NCBI GenBank assembly: GCA_024643655.1
Contig: JAHEMM010000013.1
Coordinates: 1-46,524 of the forward strand
Reading direction: 5' to 3'
DNA from: Chitinophagaceae bacterium
GTDB taxonomy: Bacteria; Bacteroidota; Bacteroidia; Chitinophagales; Chitinophagaceae
Length of the DNA: 46,524 nucleotides
Part shown: positions 1 to 6,937 of the stretch, in pieces
How the letters are laid out: each line of letters begins with the position of its first letter
How positions within the stretch are numbered: position 1 is the stretch's first letter
Position numbers and translations under genes: made by a program
Notes under the pieces: model-generated
Database searches by the model: none
What the model was told of the DNA's origin: nothing
Seen by the model: the letters and a program-made list of their open reading frames with translations, nothing else

Positions 1-170
1 ACTTCAATTTCACTGGCCTGCCCGCAAACAGTACATTCTTTATTCATCATCATGTTTTTCTTGAAATTTATTGTAACAGGATGTTGAAATAATTTTCCTT
101 CACGGCATCTCGGGCATCTGCAAGTTAATGTTGAAGTAATATATCCACGACTCACTTTTTTTTCTGCCAT
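1..170 (-). CDS. DUF983 family protein (partial, N-terminal part)
   Basis: The reading frame starts at an ATG at 170 and runs off the left edge, giving about 56 residues. It begins MAEKKVSRGYITSTLTC and contains the pair CPRCREGKLF and, about 30 residues later, CTVCGQASEIE. Two CxxC pairs in this arrangement followed by acidic residues are typical of DUF983, a small Bacteroidota and alphaproteobacterial family with an N-terminal zinc-ribbon-like part and C-terminal membrane helices that lie outside the window. It is the last visible gene of a minus-strand operon with a thioredoxin and two small membrane proteins; its ATG follows the thioredoxin stop by 2 bases. The function of the family is not known. 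Confidence 0.7.
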   Translation of the reverse strand, partial: MAEKKVSRGYITSTLTCRCPRCREGKLFQHPVTINFKKNMMMNKECTVCGQASEIE

Positions 171-172
171 TA

Positions 173-496
173 TTATAATGAAGTTATATGTTGTTGAATG
201 ATCTTTTCTAATTGTATGGCTGGTAATACACCCGACTGTCGCCAAAGAATTTTACCATTTTGAAATAGTAATAATGTAGGCACACTTTGTACCTGATAAG
301 CATTGGCTGCTGCAGGACTTTGATCAATATCAATCTTAATGATTCTTATTTTGTCAGCCATTCTTTGATGTAGCTCTTCCAGTACCGGCTTCATCATTTT
401 GCATGGTCCACACCAGGTAGCAGTAAAATCAACCAATACAGGAGTAGATCCTTTGATCATTTCTCCAAAGCTTTCTTTTTTATTTGTCGTCTGCAT
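173..496 (-). CDS. Thioredoxin, 107 aa
   Basis: A standard single-domain thioredoxin with the active-site motif WCGPC (Cys29 and Cys32 counted from the chosen start) and the cis-Pro loop SVPTLLLF. Thioredoxins reduce disulfides and can release persulfide sulfur from proteins in the cytoplasm. The frame is open further upstream to 550, but that extension has no thioredoxin homology and lies inside the preceding gene, so the ATG at 496 (MQTTNKKESF) is chosen. It still overlaps the upstream DUF6132 gene by 17 bases, which implies translational coupling. No signal peptide is seen. Its operon has an operator-like palindrome at 991-1004 upstream, linking it to the sulfur genes nearby. Confidence 0.88.
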   Translation of the reverse strand: MQTTNKKESFGEMIKGSTPVLVDFTATWCGPCKMMKPVLEELHQRMADKIRIIKIDIDQSPAAANAYQVQSVPTLLLFQNGKILWRQSGVLPAIQLEKIIQQHITSL

Positions 497-707
497 CTTG
501 TTCTTTATTAACCCTTTTTTCTTTTTTGAACATACTGAATAATAGACCACCCATTAATGCGCCATAGCCTGTGCTATTGTGCCATTTAGAAGTTATCATA
601 CAAGTACCACTGTTGCAACCGATTTGCTGCCAGTAAATATATCCGCCAAGGGAACCAATGATGACACCGGCGATCAATAATTTATTATTTAATATCCAAT
701 TCTTCAT
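480..707 (-). CDS. DUF6132 family small membrane protein, 75 aa
   Basis: The protein starts MKNWILNNKLLIAGVIIG and has a first membrane helix at about 8-25, then IYWQQIGCNSGTC, then a second hydrophobic segment GYGALMGGLLFSMF. The IGCxSGTCxITS core between two short helices is characteristic of DUF6132, a Bacteroidota family often found beside rhodanese and thioredoxin genes. The ORF is open upstream to 821, but the ATG at 707 gives the family-typical start. It overlaps the preceding membrane protein by 23 bases and the following thioredoxin by 17 bases, so the operon is very tightly packed. The role is unknown; the two conserved Cys and the neighbours suggest thiol or sulfur handling at the membrane. 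Confidence 0.72.
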   Translation of the reverse strand: MKNWILNNKLLIAGVIIGSLGGYIYWQQIGCNSGTCMITSKWHNSTGYGALMGGLLFSMFKKEKRVNKEQDADDK

Positions 708-939
708 ATTCAATAGTTTCAAAAGATGAGGAATTATTTTTATTAGAAACTGAGTAGCAACTGCCTCCAACGGAACAAACCCCATCAGAAAGTAAAGAAA
801 TAACTGTAAATAAACTTCCAACTATTATTCCGACAAACTGATTGGATTCAATGGAGGAATACAAAATTAAGCTACCTAAGCCAACTCTTATAAATTTTAA
901 CGTTGTCCAACCAGTTTTAAGTCTATATATCAGGTTCAT
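685..939 (-). CDS. Small membrane protein, DUF2892/YgaP-like, 84 aa
   Basis: This is the first gene of the small operon running towards 1. It has a hydrophobic stretch at about 17-30 and another at about 35-50, followed by DGVCSVGGSC. Small two-helix proteins ending in a Cys-containing stretch resemble the DUF2892 inner-membrane part found fused or adjacent to rhodaneses such as YgaP. The match is by general layout only, so the family name is tentative. An operator-like palindrome (991-1004) and a -7-like GAATTTTG (961-968 on the minus strand) lie upstream. It may sit in the membrane with the DUF6132 partner encoded next. Confidence 0.55.
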   Translation of the reverse strand: MNLIYRLKTGWTTLKFIRVGLGSLILYSSIESNQFVGIIVGSLFTVISLLSDGVCSVGGSCYSVSNKNNSSSFETIEYEELDIK

Positions 940-990
940 TTTTCAGTCTTTTGTCAATCACAAAATTCGGCTTTAAAAGGGAAGAAAAAA

Positions 991-1004
991 GTGACTAATG
1001 TTAC
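991..1004 (-). promoter_or_regulatory. Crp/Fnr-type operator (site A) upstream of the trx/DUF operon
   Basis: The sequence GTGACTAATGTTAC fits GTGA-N6-TCAC with one mismatch. Its near edge is 52 bases from the ATG at 939. A -7-like element GAATTTTG lies on the minus strand at 961-968, exactly the offset seen for the perfect copies elsewhere in the window, which would place the site near -41 relative to transcription start. Confidence 0.5.
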
Positions 1005-1010
1005 ATGAAA

Positions 1011-1035
1011 AAGCGGTTGCTTTTGGCAGCCGCTT
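1011..1035 (-). terminator. Terminator of the sqr transcript
   Basis: A stem of about 10 pairs with one G:U (arms 1011-1020 and 1026-1035, loop TTTTG) is followed on the minus strand by a run of T. It lies directly downstream of the sqr stop at 1055 and just before operator site A, so it separates sqr from the next unit. Confidence 0.7.
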
Positions 1036-1054
1036 AGGTAATCAATAGGCAAAA

Positions 1055-2251
1055 TTACATCTTACCAGGAAGTATCTTATTCCAGTATAGCCATGGTAGT
1101 ACTTTCGTTTTTAATTGATACATGGTCCATCTTTCTTTGCTCTGATCGAAAGGGAAGGTTTCTGTTGGTTGATTATTATAATCAAATTCACAAAGCACCA
1201 ACTTTCCATAACCTGTAACTACAGGACAACTTGTATAACCATTATAACTACCTGTTAATGCTTGTTCATCCATCAATTCCAATAGATTTTTTACTAATAC
1301 AGGTGCTTGTTTACGAATTGCAGCACCGGTTCGGGAAGTAGGTAATGAAGAAGCATCGCCTAATGAAAATATATTTTTGTATTTCAAATGCTGCAATGTG
1401 TTTTTATCGACATCTACCCATCCTGCATCATTAGCTAAAGGACTATTTTTTACAAAATCGGGTGCACTTTGCGGAGGAGTAACATGTATCATGTCAAACT
1501 CAACATCATATACCTTGTCTTTATTCTGTTCTCCGATTCCAATAAACTTTGCTTTTTTATTTGCTCCGTCAATCTCTACAAGTTTAGTAAAAAAGTTCAA
1601 CTGTACTTTATCTCTTTCAGCTACTTTCTTCAATGTTTTTTCATATTTATCTACTCCAAATAAACGGGTGCCACCACTCCAGTATTGAATTTCTGTTTTG
1701 TCAAATATATTTTGCTTTTTAAAATAATCTGCTGCCAGCCACATTATTTTGTGAGGTGCACCGCCACATTTTACAGGAGTATTCGGATTGGTGAATAATG
1801 CTTTTCCACCTTTTAGATTTCTGATACATTCCCAGGTATAGGGTGCCTGATCAAAACTATAATTAGAACATACACCATTTTTCCCCAACGTTTCTTTCAG
1901 CCCTTTAATCTCATTCCAGTTTAATTGAATTCCCGGTGCTACTATCAGGTATTCATAATTTACAATGTCATTATTATCTAAAGTGATCGTATTGTTATCT
2001 GGCTGAAAAGAAACAACTTTTTGCTTTATCCATTTTACTTTTTTTGGCATCACTGATGCTTCGCTGCGTACTGTTTTATTTATTTCAAAAACACCAGCAC
2101 CTACTAATGTCCAGGCCGGTTGATAATAATGTTTTTCAGATGGTTCAATAATAGCTATATCCAGATTTTTATTTTTTCTTAATAATTGTGATGCAGTAGA
2201 AATTCCTGCATTACCGCCGCCTACAATTACTATTTGATGTTCGTTTGCCAT
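1055..2251 (-). CDS. sqr: Sulfide:quinone oxidoreductase (type II-like)
   Basis: A 398-residue FAD enzyme that oxidises sulfide at the inner face of the membrane and passes electrons to quinone, leaving sulfur as a persulfide on an acceptor. The FAD-binding motif VGGGNAGISTA is at about 10-20. Cys162 in VKCGGAPHKIM and Cys342 in YTSCPVVTGYG correspond to the two redox cysteines of mitochondrial SQR (family knowledge), and a third Cys128 lies in NGVCSNY. The C-terminal LPWLYWNKILPG segment is the expected membrane-associating region. It is transcribed divergently from a thioredoxin, with its own operator at 2298-2311. It has its own terminator and appears monocistronic. Confidence 0.93.
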   Translation of the reverse strand: MANEHQIVIVGGGNAGISTASQLLRKNKNLDIAIIEPSEKHYYQPAWTLVGAGVFEINKTVRSEASVMPKKVKWIKQKVVSFQPDNNTITLDNNDIVNYEYLIVAPGIQLNWNEIKGLKETLGKNGVCSNYSFDQAPYTWECIRNLKGGKALFTNPNTPVKCGGAPHKIMWLAADYFKKQNIFDKTEIQYWSGGTRLFGVDKYEKTLKKVAERDKVQLNFFTKLVEIDGANKKAKFIGIGEQNKDKVYDVEFDMIHVTPPQSAPDFVKNSPLANDAGWVDVDKNTLQHLKYKNIFSLGDASSLPTSRTGAAIRKQAPVLVKNLLELMDEQALTGSYNGYTSCPVVTGYGKLVLCEFDYNNQPTETFPFDQSKERWTMYQLKTKVLPWLYWNKILPGKM

Positions 2252-2297
2252 ATTTTATAATTTGACACTAAAGTATTTTAACGTCATGATTTTATTG

Positions 2298-2311
2298 GTG
2301 ACTATTATCAC
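2298..2311 (-). promoter_or_regulatory. Crp/Fnr-type operator (site B1) for sqr
   Basis: GTGACTATTATCAC is a perfect GTGA-N6-TCAC palindrome, with its near edge 47 bases upstream of the sqr ATG. A minus-strand -7-like TACTTTAG is at 2268-2275, so the site would be centred near -41, a class II activator position. Confidence 0.72.
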
Positions 2312-2354
2312 TGGAGTCGGAAACATGAATATGATTGTAGTCATGTTATACGGG

Positions 2355-2370
2355 TGTGATTTTCATCACT
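2355..2370 (+). promoter_or_regulatory. Crp/Fnr-type operator (site B2) for thioredoxin
   Basis: TGTGATTTTCATCACT contains a perfect GTGA-N6-TCAC (2356-2369). Its near edge is 46 bases from the thioredoxin ATG at 2415. A -7-like TAATTTTA is at 2392-2399, the same offset from the palindrome centre as in the other units. Sites B1 and B2 together give a divergent promoter pair with mirrored spacing. Confidence 0.72.
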
Positions 2371-2414
2371 CAGTTTTCATTAATCAGGTGTTAATTTTAC
2401 CGCTAAATATTATT

Positions 2415-2795
2415 ATGGCGACGATTCAAATGACTACACAAGATTTTAAAGACAAAGTATTTAACTACGAAAAGGAAGCTGATTGGAAATACCAGGGGAC
2501 ACTACCTGCAATTATAGATTTTTATGCTGATTGGTGCGGACCTTGTAAAATGGTGGCTCCCATACTGGAAGAGCTATCAAAAGATTATGAAGGGAAAATA
2601 ATTGTTTATAAAGTGGATACTGATGCGGAGCAGGAGCTATCAGCCGTATTTGGAATTCAAAGTATACCTACATTGTTATTTATTGGTGCTGATGGTGAAC
2701 CAATGATGCAACCCGGTGCACTGCCAAAGCATGTTTTGAAACAAGTGATAGAAGAAAAAATGATCAGTAAAGTTAAAAATGAGGATGTTCTTTAA
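2415..2795 (+). CDS. Thioredoxin, 126 aa
   Basis: A cytoplasmic thioredoxin with the active site DWCGPCK (Cys41 and Cys44) and the cis-Pro loop SIPTLLFI. The frame is open back to 2262, but that part overlaps the two operators and promoter of the divergent region, so the ATG at 2415 (MATIQMTTQDF) is chosen; the Met six codons in is a possible alternative. The N-terminus before the core is slightly longer than in a minimal thioredoxin. It is divergent from sqr and has a dedicated operator, which suggests a specific role in reducing or accepting persulfide generated by sulfide oxidation rather than being the general housekeeping thioredoxin (inference). Confidence 0.9.
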   Translation: MATIQMTTQDFKDKVFNYEKEADWKYQGTLPAIIDFYADWCGPCKMVAPILEELSKDYEGKIIVYKVDTDAEQELSAVFGIQSIPTLLFIGADGEPMMQPGALPKHVLKQVIEEKMISKVKNEDVL

Positions 2796-2868
2796 TAGCA
2801 ATAATTTTTTTTGGAAAGCCGGTTACAGTTTTGGCATTTATTAACTTGTTTATAAATCAGTATGTGGT

Positions 2869-3462
2869 ATGAAAGAATTTTGGAATCAGCGATTTTCAAC
2901 AGAGGAATGGATTTATGGTAAGGAGCCCAATAAATATTTTAAACAATTCATAGATTCTCATAAGCCAGGTACCATATTATTGCCTGCAGAGGGACAAGGC
3001 AGAAATGCAGTATATGCTGCATCAAAAGGTTGGGAGGTAGATGCTTTTGATTTTAGTGAAGTAGCTCGGGAAAAGGCATTGGCTTATGCGAAGCAAAAAA
3101 ATGTAGCCATCAATTATGAATTGAAAAGTATTGAAGATTTTAAAGCCGATAAAAAATATAGTGCAGTAGCCTTGTTATATGTACACTTGCCTGGCAAGAT
3201 CAGGCAACAATTTCATCAGGAAGTTTATGACTCCATAAAACCGGGTGGTTACCTGGTATTTGAAGCCTTTTCTAAAGAGCAACTTGAATTTGAAAGTGGA
3301 GGCCCGAAAGATGAAGCACTCTTATATGATGCCCCTTCAATTTGCAGTGATTTCCCATTTATTCATTTACTTACTTGCGGTCAATCTATTGTAGAATTGG
3401 ATGAAGGCCCTTATCATAAAGGGAAGGCTGCTTTATTAAGAATGACTGGTCAACGTTTATAA
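2869..3462 (+). CDS. Class I SAM-dependent methyltransferase, TehB/TPMT-like, 197 aa
   Basis: The start FWNQRFSTEEWIYGKEPN and the SAM-binding motif I LLPAEGQGRNAVYAA, then VDAFDFSEVAREKA and PGGYLVFEAF, mark a small Rossmann-fold methyltransferase of the TehB or thiopurine methyltransferase-like type. Members of this broad group methylate small molecules including chalcogen compounds and thiols; the substrate here cannot be read from sequence. It follows the thioredoxin by 73 bases on the same strand and lies between sqr and the DsrE genes, so a role in sulfide or thiol methylation is possible, but this is inference from position. It converges on the DsrE-like gene with only 9 bases between stops. 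Confidence 0.75.
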   Translation: MKEFWNQRFSTEEWIYGKEPNKYFKQFIDSHKPGTILLPAEGQGRNAVYAASKGWEVDAFDFSEVAREKALAYAKQKNVAINYELKSIEDFKADKKYSAVALLYVHLPGKIRQQFHQEVYDSIKPGGYLVFEAFSKEQLEFESGGPKDEALLYDAPSICSDFPFIHLLTCGQSIVELDEGPYHKGKAALLRMTGQRL

Positions 3463-3471
3463 TTTATATGT

Positions 3472-3888
3472 TTAATTTACCACTTTAATATAACCATAAC
3501 CCTCTTGCTGTTTACTAATAAGTTCATATAGTGCGTCAGGAACAGTTTTTACTCCATTTAATAATTGTTCTTTATTGACATTGTGAGCTTTCATAGCTTG
3601 CTCACATACAGCAAATGTTACATTCTTCTGAGTTGCTAATTTTTTGATGTCGGTTGATCTGGTAGATGTTTCAGATTCAACCATCGTTAAAGACTTACCG
3701 TAAAACACTACTTCTACTTTTGCATCAGGATGTGAAGATAAAATTCCGTTAATCCACCGAATGACCCGATTATGTGTAGTTGTATCCCCGGTAGTAATAT
3801 CAAAAACAATATTATAAGGATTTGTTTGAGAAAATAGCTGGTTATCAATGGATAACAATAGCAAGACAAGTATTATTATGTTTTTCAT
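3472..3888 (-). CDS. Exported DsrE-family protein, 138 aa
   Basis: The N-terminus MKNIIILVLLLLSIDNQLFSQ is a Sec signal peptide. The mature part has the DsrE fold pattern: a first strand NIVFDITTG, EVVFYGKSL, then VTFAVCEQAM with Cys95, and a C-terminal GVKTVPDALYELI. DsrE-type proteins carry sulfane sulfur or act in sulfur relay on a conserved Cys. Cytoplasmic DsrE members work with sulfurtransferases, but this one should be periplasmic. It is transcribed divergently from a Tat-exported paralogue at 3989. I found no GTGA-N6-TCAC operator in the 100 bases between them. Confidence 0.78.
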   Translation of the reverse strand: MKNIIILVLLLLSIDNQLFSQTNPYNIVFDITTGDTTTHNRVIRWINGILSSHPDAKVEVVFYGKSLTMVESETSTRSTDIKKLATQKNVTFAVCEQAMKAHNVNKEQLLNGVKTVPDALYELISKQQEGYGYIKVVN

Positions 3889-3988
3889 TTTAAGAAATTT
3901 TAATTATTTAAAAATAAGATAAATATTAGAAAGACATTTTGTGTAACTTAAATGAATTAATCAGATTAATTAACCAAAATTTTTTATT

Positions 3989-4690
3989 ATGAATTTATCA
4001 GATAAATCGGGTTCTTTCAATCGAAGAAAATTTCTTGGTAAACTTTCCGGAGGTGCAGCAGCTGTTGGATTGTCTACAATGGCTCCAACAATAAGTGCAT
4101 TAGCTACTGATAAGGAAAAGTTCTTAACCTCTTCAGACCCCGAGGATATGTTTAAAAAAATTACTGGTGAACATCGGGTAGTTTTTGATGTTCCAAAACC
4201 AAATCATATTTATCCATTTGCCTGGCCCAGAGTTTTTCTTCTAACAAATATGGCTACTGGTTCAAAAGAAAAAGATTGTAGTGTTGTAGTTGTACTTCGT
4301 CATGATGCTATCGCTTATGCGATGGAAGACAGGTTATGGGAAAAATATAAATTTGGAGAGTTTTTTAAAGCAATTGATCCGGCTACCGAAAAAGCATCAA
4401 TTCGAAATCCTTTCTGGAAACCAAAAAGCGGGGCATTTAATATACCTGGATTTGGAGTTGTTCCAATTGGGATTAATGAATTACAGGAAAGCGGGGTAAT
4501 GTTTTGTGTTTGTGAAGCTGCTTTAACTGTTAACAGTGCTAAAATGGCCGGAGCCACAAAATCTGATGCAGCTGAATATAGAAAGGATTGGGTATCTGGT
4601 TTATTGCCCGGTATTCAAACTGTTCCATCTGGTTTATGGGCTTTGGGAAGAGCACAAAAAAAGGAATGTGCCTACATTTATGCAGGCTAA
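3989..4690 (+). CDS. Tat-exported DsrE-like protein, 233 aa
   Basis: The N-terminus has FNRRKFLGKLSGGAAAVGLS with the twin arginines at 12-13, so the folded protein should be exported by Tat. The C-terminal half matches the divergent DsrE protein: ESGVMFCVCEAALT (Cys173, Cys175) and GIQTVPSGLWALGRA align with FAVCEQAM and GVKTVPDALYELI. A third Cys227 is near the end. Compared with the 138-residue paralogue it has about 60 extra residues, including GEFFKAIDPATEKAS and a Pro/Gly-rich region. Tat export suggests that it folds or receives a cofactor or partner before export. A periplasmic sulfur-carrier role is inferred from the Cys motif and neighbours. Confidence 0.72.
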   Translation: MNLSDKSGSFNRRKFLGKLSGGAAAVGLSTMAPTISALATDKEKFLTSSDPEDMFKKITGEHRVVFDVPKPNHIYPFAWPRVFLLTNMATGSKEKDCSVVVVLRHDAIAYAMEDRLWEKYKFGEFFKAIDPATEKASIRNPFWKPKSGAFNIPGFGVVPIGINELQESGVMFCVCEAALTVNSAKMAGATKSDAAEYRKDWVSGLLPGIQTVPSGLWALGRAQKKECAYIYAG

Positions 4691-4718
4691 TTTTTAAATG
4701 ATGTAGTTAAAAAAATAG

Positions 4719-4750
4719 AAAGTCGGTGATTAATTTCACCGACTTTTTTT
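4719..4750. terminator. Bidirectional terminator
   Basis: An 11-base perfect inverted repeat (4719-4729 and 4736-4746) with a TTAATT loop is followed by T on the plus strand, and preceded by an A-rich stretch that gives T on the minus strand. It lies between the convergent Tat-DsrE gene and the YeeE/YedE pair. Confidence 0.85.
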
Positions 4751-4767
4751 ATTTGCAAAAAATATTT

Positions 4768-5262
4768 TTAGTGTGGTAACTTCTCTCTGAACTTTCCATA
4801 TACCCAGGTGCCTGCAATTGCACTTAATAATGTGATGATAATAACAGTTGCACCAGTCCCAATTTGTGCAAATAATGGACCTGGACAAGCACCGGTTATG
4901 GCCCAGCCTAATCCAAAAATTAATCCGCCATAGATCTGTCCTTTATTAAATTTTTTTGGTTCGATTTTTATCGTTTCCCCTTCTAAAGATTTCGCTTTTA
5001 ATTTTTTAATTAGAAAAACGCTGATGATGCCGACAACAACTGCAGAACCAATCACTCCATACATATGGAAGCTTTTCAGTTTAAACATTTCCTGTATCCG
5101 GAACCATGAGATGACTTCAGACTTTACCAGGAAGATACCAAATATGATTCCTGCAAAAATGTACTTAATGTTTGAAACAAGTGGTTTGTCTAATTCAGAT
5201 TGATTCACACACATGGCATTCTCTGACCGAACTTCAAAATCTGTATTTGTAGGTATTGACAT
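4768..5262 (-). CDS. YeeE/YedE family transporter subunit (PmpB-like), 164 aa
   Basis: Membrane segments are visible at about 32-50, 68-88, 108-125 and 140-158. The signature GWAITGACPGPLFAQIG with Cys126 is the conserved second-half motif of YeeE/YedE proteins, which transport thiosulfate or related sulfur compounds by relaying them between conserved cysteines. The full-length fold is split here into two genes; this is the second half, starting 1 base after the stop of the partner. The first 30 residues are hydrophilic, with Cys18. The pair shares one promoter with operator site D. Confidence 0.85.
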   Translation of the reverse strand: MSIPTNTDFEVRSENAMCVNQSELDKPLVSNIKYIFAGIIFGIFLVKSEVISWFRIQEMFKLKSFHMYGVIGSAVVVGIISVFLIKKLKAKSLEGETIKIEPKKFNKGQIYGGLIFGLGWAITGACPGPLFAQIGTGATVIIITLLSAIAGTWVYGKFREKLPH

Positions 5263-5263
5263 A

Positions 5264-5827
5264 TTATAATTTTAAAATAAAGGGTAAAATAATATTTGCC
5301 ATAATAAATCCGCCAGCCATAAAACAACAAGTAGCAACTAATGATGGCCATTGTAGATTACTAAGTCCCATGATTGCATGGCCGCTGGTACAACCTCCTG
5401 CATAGCGGGTGCCAAAGCCCACAAGAAAGCCACCACCTATCATCATAACTATTCCTTTCAATGTCAGCAAGGCCGGCCAGTTAAATAGATCAGATGGTAC
5501 TAAAGATGTAGTATCGTTGATTCCTATAGAAGAAAGTTCGGCTGCAAGGCCAGCATGAATTTTTATTGGTTCCGGATTTGCCAATAACTGGGCTGCAATA
5601 AACCCACCTGTTAAAACACCAGCAACAAAAAATAAATTCCAGATCTCTTTTTTCCAGTTGTATTGAAAGAAAGGAATTTTAGTTGGTAAACAAGCAGCAC
5701 AAACATGACGTAAGGAAGAAGAGATACCAAATGATTTGTTTCCCAATAATAATAATATAGGTACTGTAAGTCCAATCAAAGGTCCCGCCACATACCAGGG
5801 CCAGGGTTGTTTAAGCCATTCAAGCAT
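5264..5827 (-). CDS. YeeE/YedE family transporter subunit (PmpA-like), 187 aa
   Basis: The first half of the split YeeE/YedE transporter. The membrane protein has about five hydrophobic segments, an N-terminal loop HVCAACLP (Cys43, Cys46), and the family signature [13 protein letters not shown] with Cys146. These cysteines are thought to pass thiosulfate or sulfide-level sulfur through the membrane (family knowledge from YeeE). It is the first gene of a two-gene unit and has a perfect operator palindrome with a -7-like element upstream. It lies directly downstream of tsdA but has its own promoter, consistent with separate control of uptake and extracellular oxidation. Confidence 0.85.
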   Translation of the reverse strand: MLEWLKQPWPWYVAGPLIGLTVPILLLLGNKSFGISSSLRHVCAACLPTKIPFFQYNWKKEIWNLFFVAGVLTGGFIAAQLLANPEPIKIHAGLAAELSSIGINDTTSLVPSDLFNWPALLTLKGIVMMIGGGFLVGFGTRYAGGCTSGHAIMGLSNLQWPSLVATCCFMAGGFIMANIILPFILKL

Positions 5828-5877
5828 AAGTTATTTTTTTAGTTGTGCAAATTTCTAATTATAATATTTGAATTACC

Positions 5878-5891
5878 GTGATAATTGTCAC
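5878..5891 (-). promoter_or_regulatory. Crp/Fnr-type operator (site D) for the YeeE/YedE pair
   Basis: GTGATAATTGTCAC is a perfect GTGA-N6-TCAC. Its near edge is 51 bases upstream of the ATG at 5827. A minus-strand GAAATTTG at 5848-5855 sits at the same offset as the -7-like elements of the other units, placing the palindrome near -41. Confidence 0.72.
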
Positions 5892-5902
5892 ATGGGTTTA
5901 TG

Positions 5903-6937
5903 TTACTTTTCTTTTTTAAGTGTTTCTATTTTTGCAATAATAGATTTAAATGGTCCAAATTTATGCTGTGTTTCTGAAAATCCATCAGCATATGGACCAA
6001 AGGGATGATCAAATGGTTTTTGGGAAATATCTGGCCAGTCTTTACTTATATCTTTCTTAGGGCGGGGTTGACTATTTACAAACGCAGCAACATCCCAGGC
6101 TTCTTCTGTTGTCAATTTAGGATTACTATGCGTTGCCTGATTAAAAGGCATATTAGTTTTTACATAACCAGCAAAACTACTGATACGAAAAAGACCAGCA
6201 CCGATATTGTAACTATGATCTCCCCACAAAGGAGGGTATTCATAACTTGTTCCAGAAAGCGTTAACTGTCCTTCTCCATTAGTGCCATGGCAACTTAGAC
6301 ATTGAGCTGTATAAACTTGTTTCCCTTTTTCCGGACTAGCTGCTCTGTCGAGAAAAGTAAGTTTATCAATTCCACTTCCTTTTGGTTTCTCTCCTTTCTT
6401 TACATCTTGTCCAATCCATTTAATATACTCGTAGATAGCTTTATATTCTTTACTATTACTATCGGGTGCAGAACCATTCAGGCTTCTTTCAAAACAATCA
6501 CTTACTCTTTTATAAATACCTTCAATTTCTCCGCTTCTTTGCCTGAGTTTTGGATAAGTTGAGTAAACTGCACTGTAATTATTACCCCAGTTCTTTTTAC
6601 CAGCATTCAAGTGGCAGTTCTGACAATTCATGCCATTGGAAATAGGTGCAATTGAACCTGCCGGACCAAAATACCTGGCTGTATTTGCAATAATATCTTC
6701 CCCATAAATTACCATATCCCTTTGTGGACCTGTTAATTCATTATCAGTAAATAAACTAGGAGGAACCCATGTACTATCATTTAGTTGTGTTGATAATGTA
6801 CTGCTGTTATCAATATTACTGGATTTTAATAATTCAAAAAAGAGTACAATAAATATTACAATCACAATAATAACTAATTGCCAATTAGTCCTTAAAGTAT
6901 ACCCAATTGATTTCTTATTCAGCTTATCTGAATTCAT
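5903..6937 (-). CDS. tsdA: TsdA-type diheme cytochrome c (thiosulfate dehydrogenase)
   Basis: A 344-residue protein with an N-terminal membrane anchor (about 19-36) and two c-type heme sites, CQNCH (105-109) and CLSCH (213-217). Between them RVSDCFERSLNG supplies Cys148, the position of the unusual Cys axial ligand known from TsdA and SoxA-type hemes. Met263 in TNMPFN is a likely ligand of the second heme. The C-terminal ETQHKFGPF is also TsdA-like. The enzyme interconverts thiosulfate and tetrathionate in the periplasm. The ATG at 6937 is chosen because it directly precedes the anchor; it overlaps the soxB end by 14 bases, so the two are translationally coupled. It has a membrane anchor where many TsdAs are soluble. 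Confidence 0.87.
   Translation of the reverse strand: MNSDKLNKKSIGYTLRTNWQLVIIVIVIFIVLFFELLKSSNIDNSSTLSTQLNDSTWVPPSLFTDNELTGPQRDMVIYGEDIIANTARYFGPAGSIAPISNGMNCQNCHLNAGKKNWGNNYSAVYSTYPKLRQRSGEIEGIYKRVSDCFERSLNGSAPDSNSKEYKAIYEYIKWIGQDVKKGEKPKGSGIDKLTFLDRAASPEKGKQVYTAQCLSCHGTNGEGQLTLSGTSYEYPPLWGDHSYNIGAGLFRISSFAGYVKTNMPFNQATHSNPKLTTEEAWDVAAFVNSQPRPKKDISKDWPDISQKPFDHPFGPYADGFSETQHKFGPFKSIIAKIETLKKEK

Noticed and set aside
2262-2414. N-terminal extension of the thioredoxin reading frame
   Set aside because: It has no thioredoxin similarity, covers two operators and both -7-like elements, and the family-typical start is at 2415.
3889-3988. Search for the sulfur operator between the two DsrE-like genes
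   Set aside because: The closest match (TGTGTAACTTAAAT) lacks the second half-site, so these genes are not assigned to the regulon from sequence alone.
4726-4739. A further perfect GTGA-N6-TCAC
   Set aside because: It is the core of a longer 11-base-arm terminator hairpin between two convergent genes, has no start codon downstream on either strand, and has no -7-like element at the common offset. Coincidence with the terminator stem is the simplest reading.
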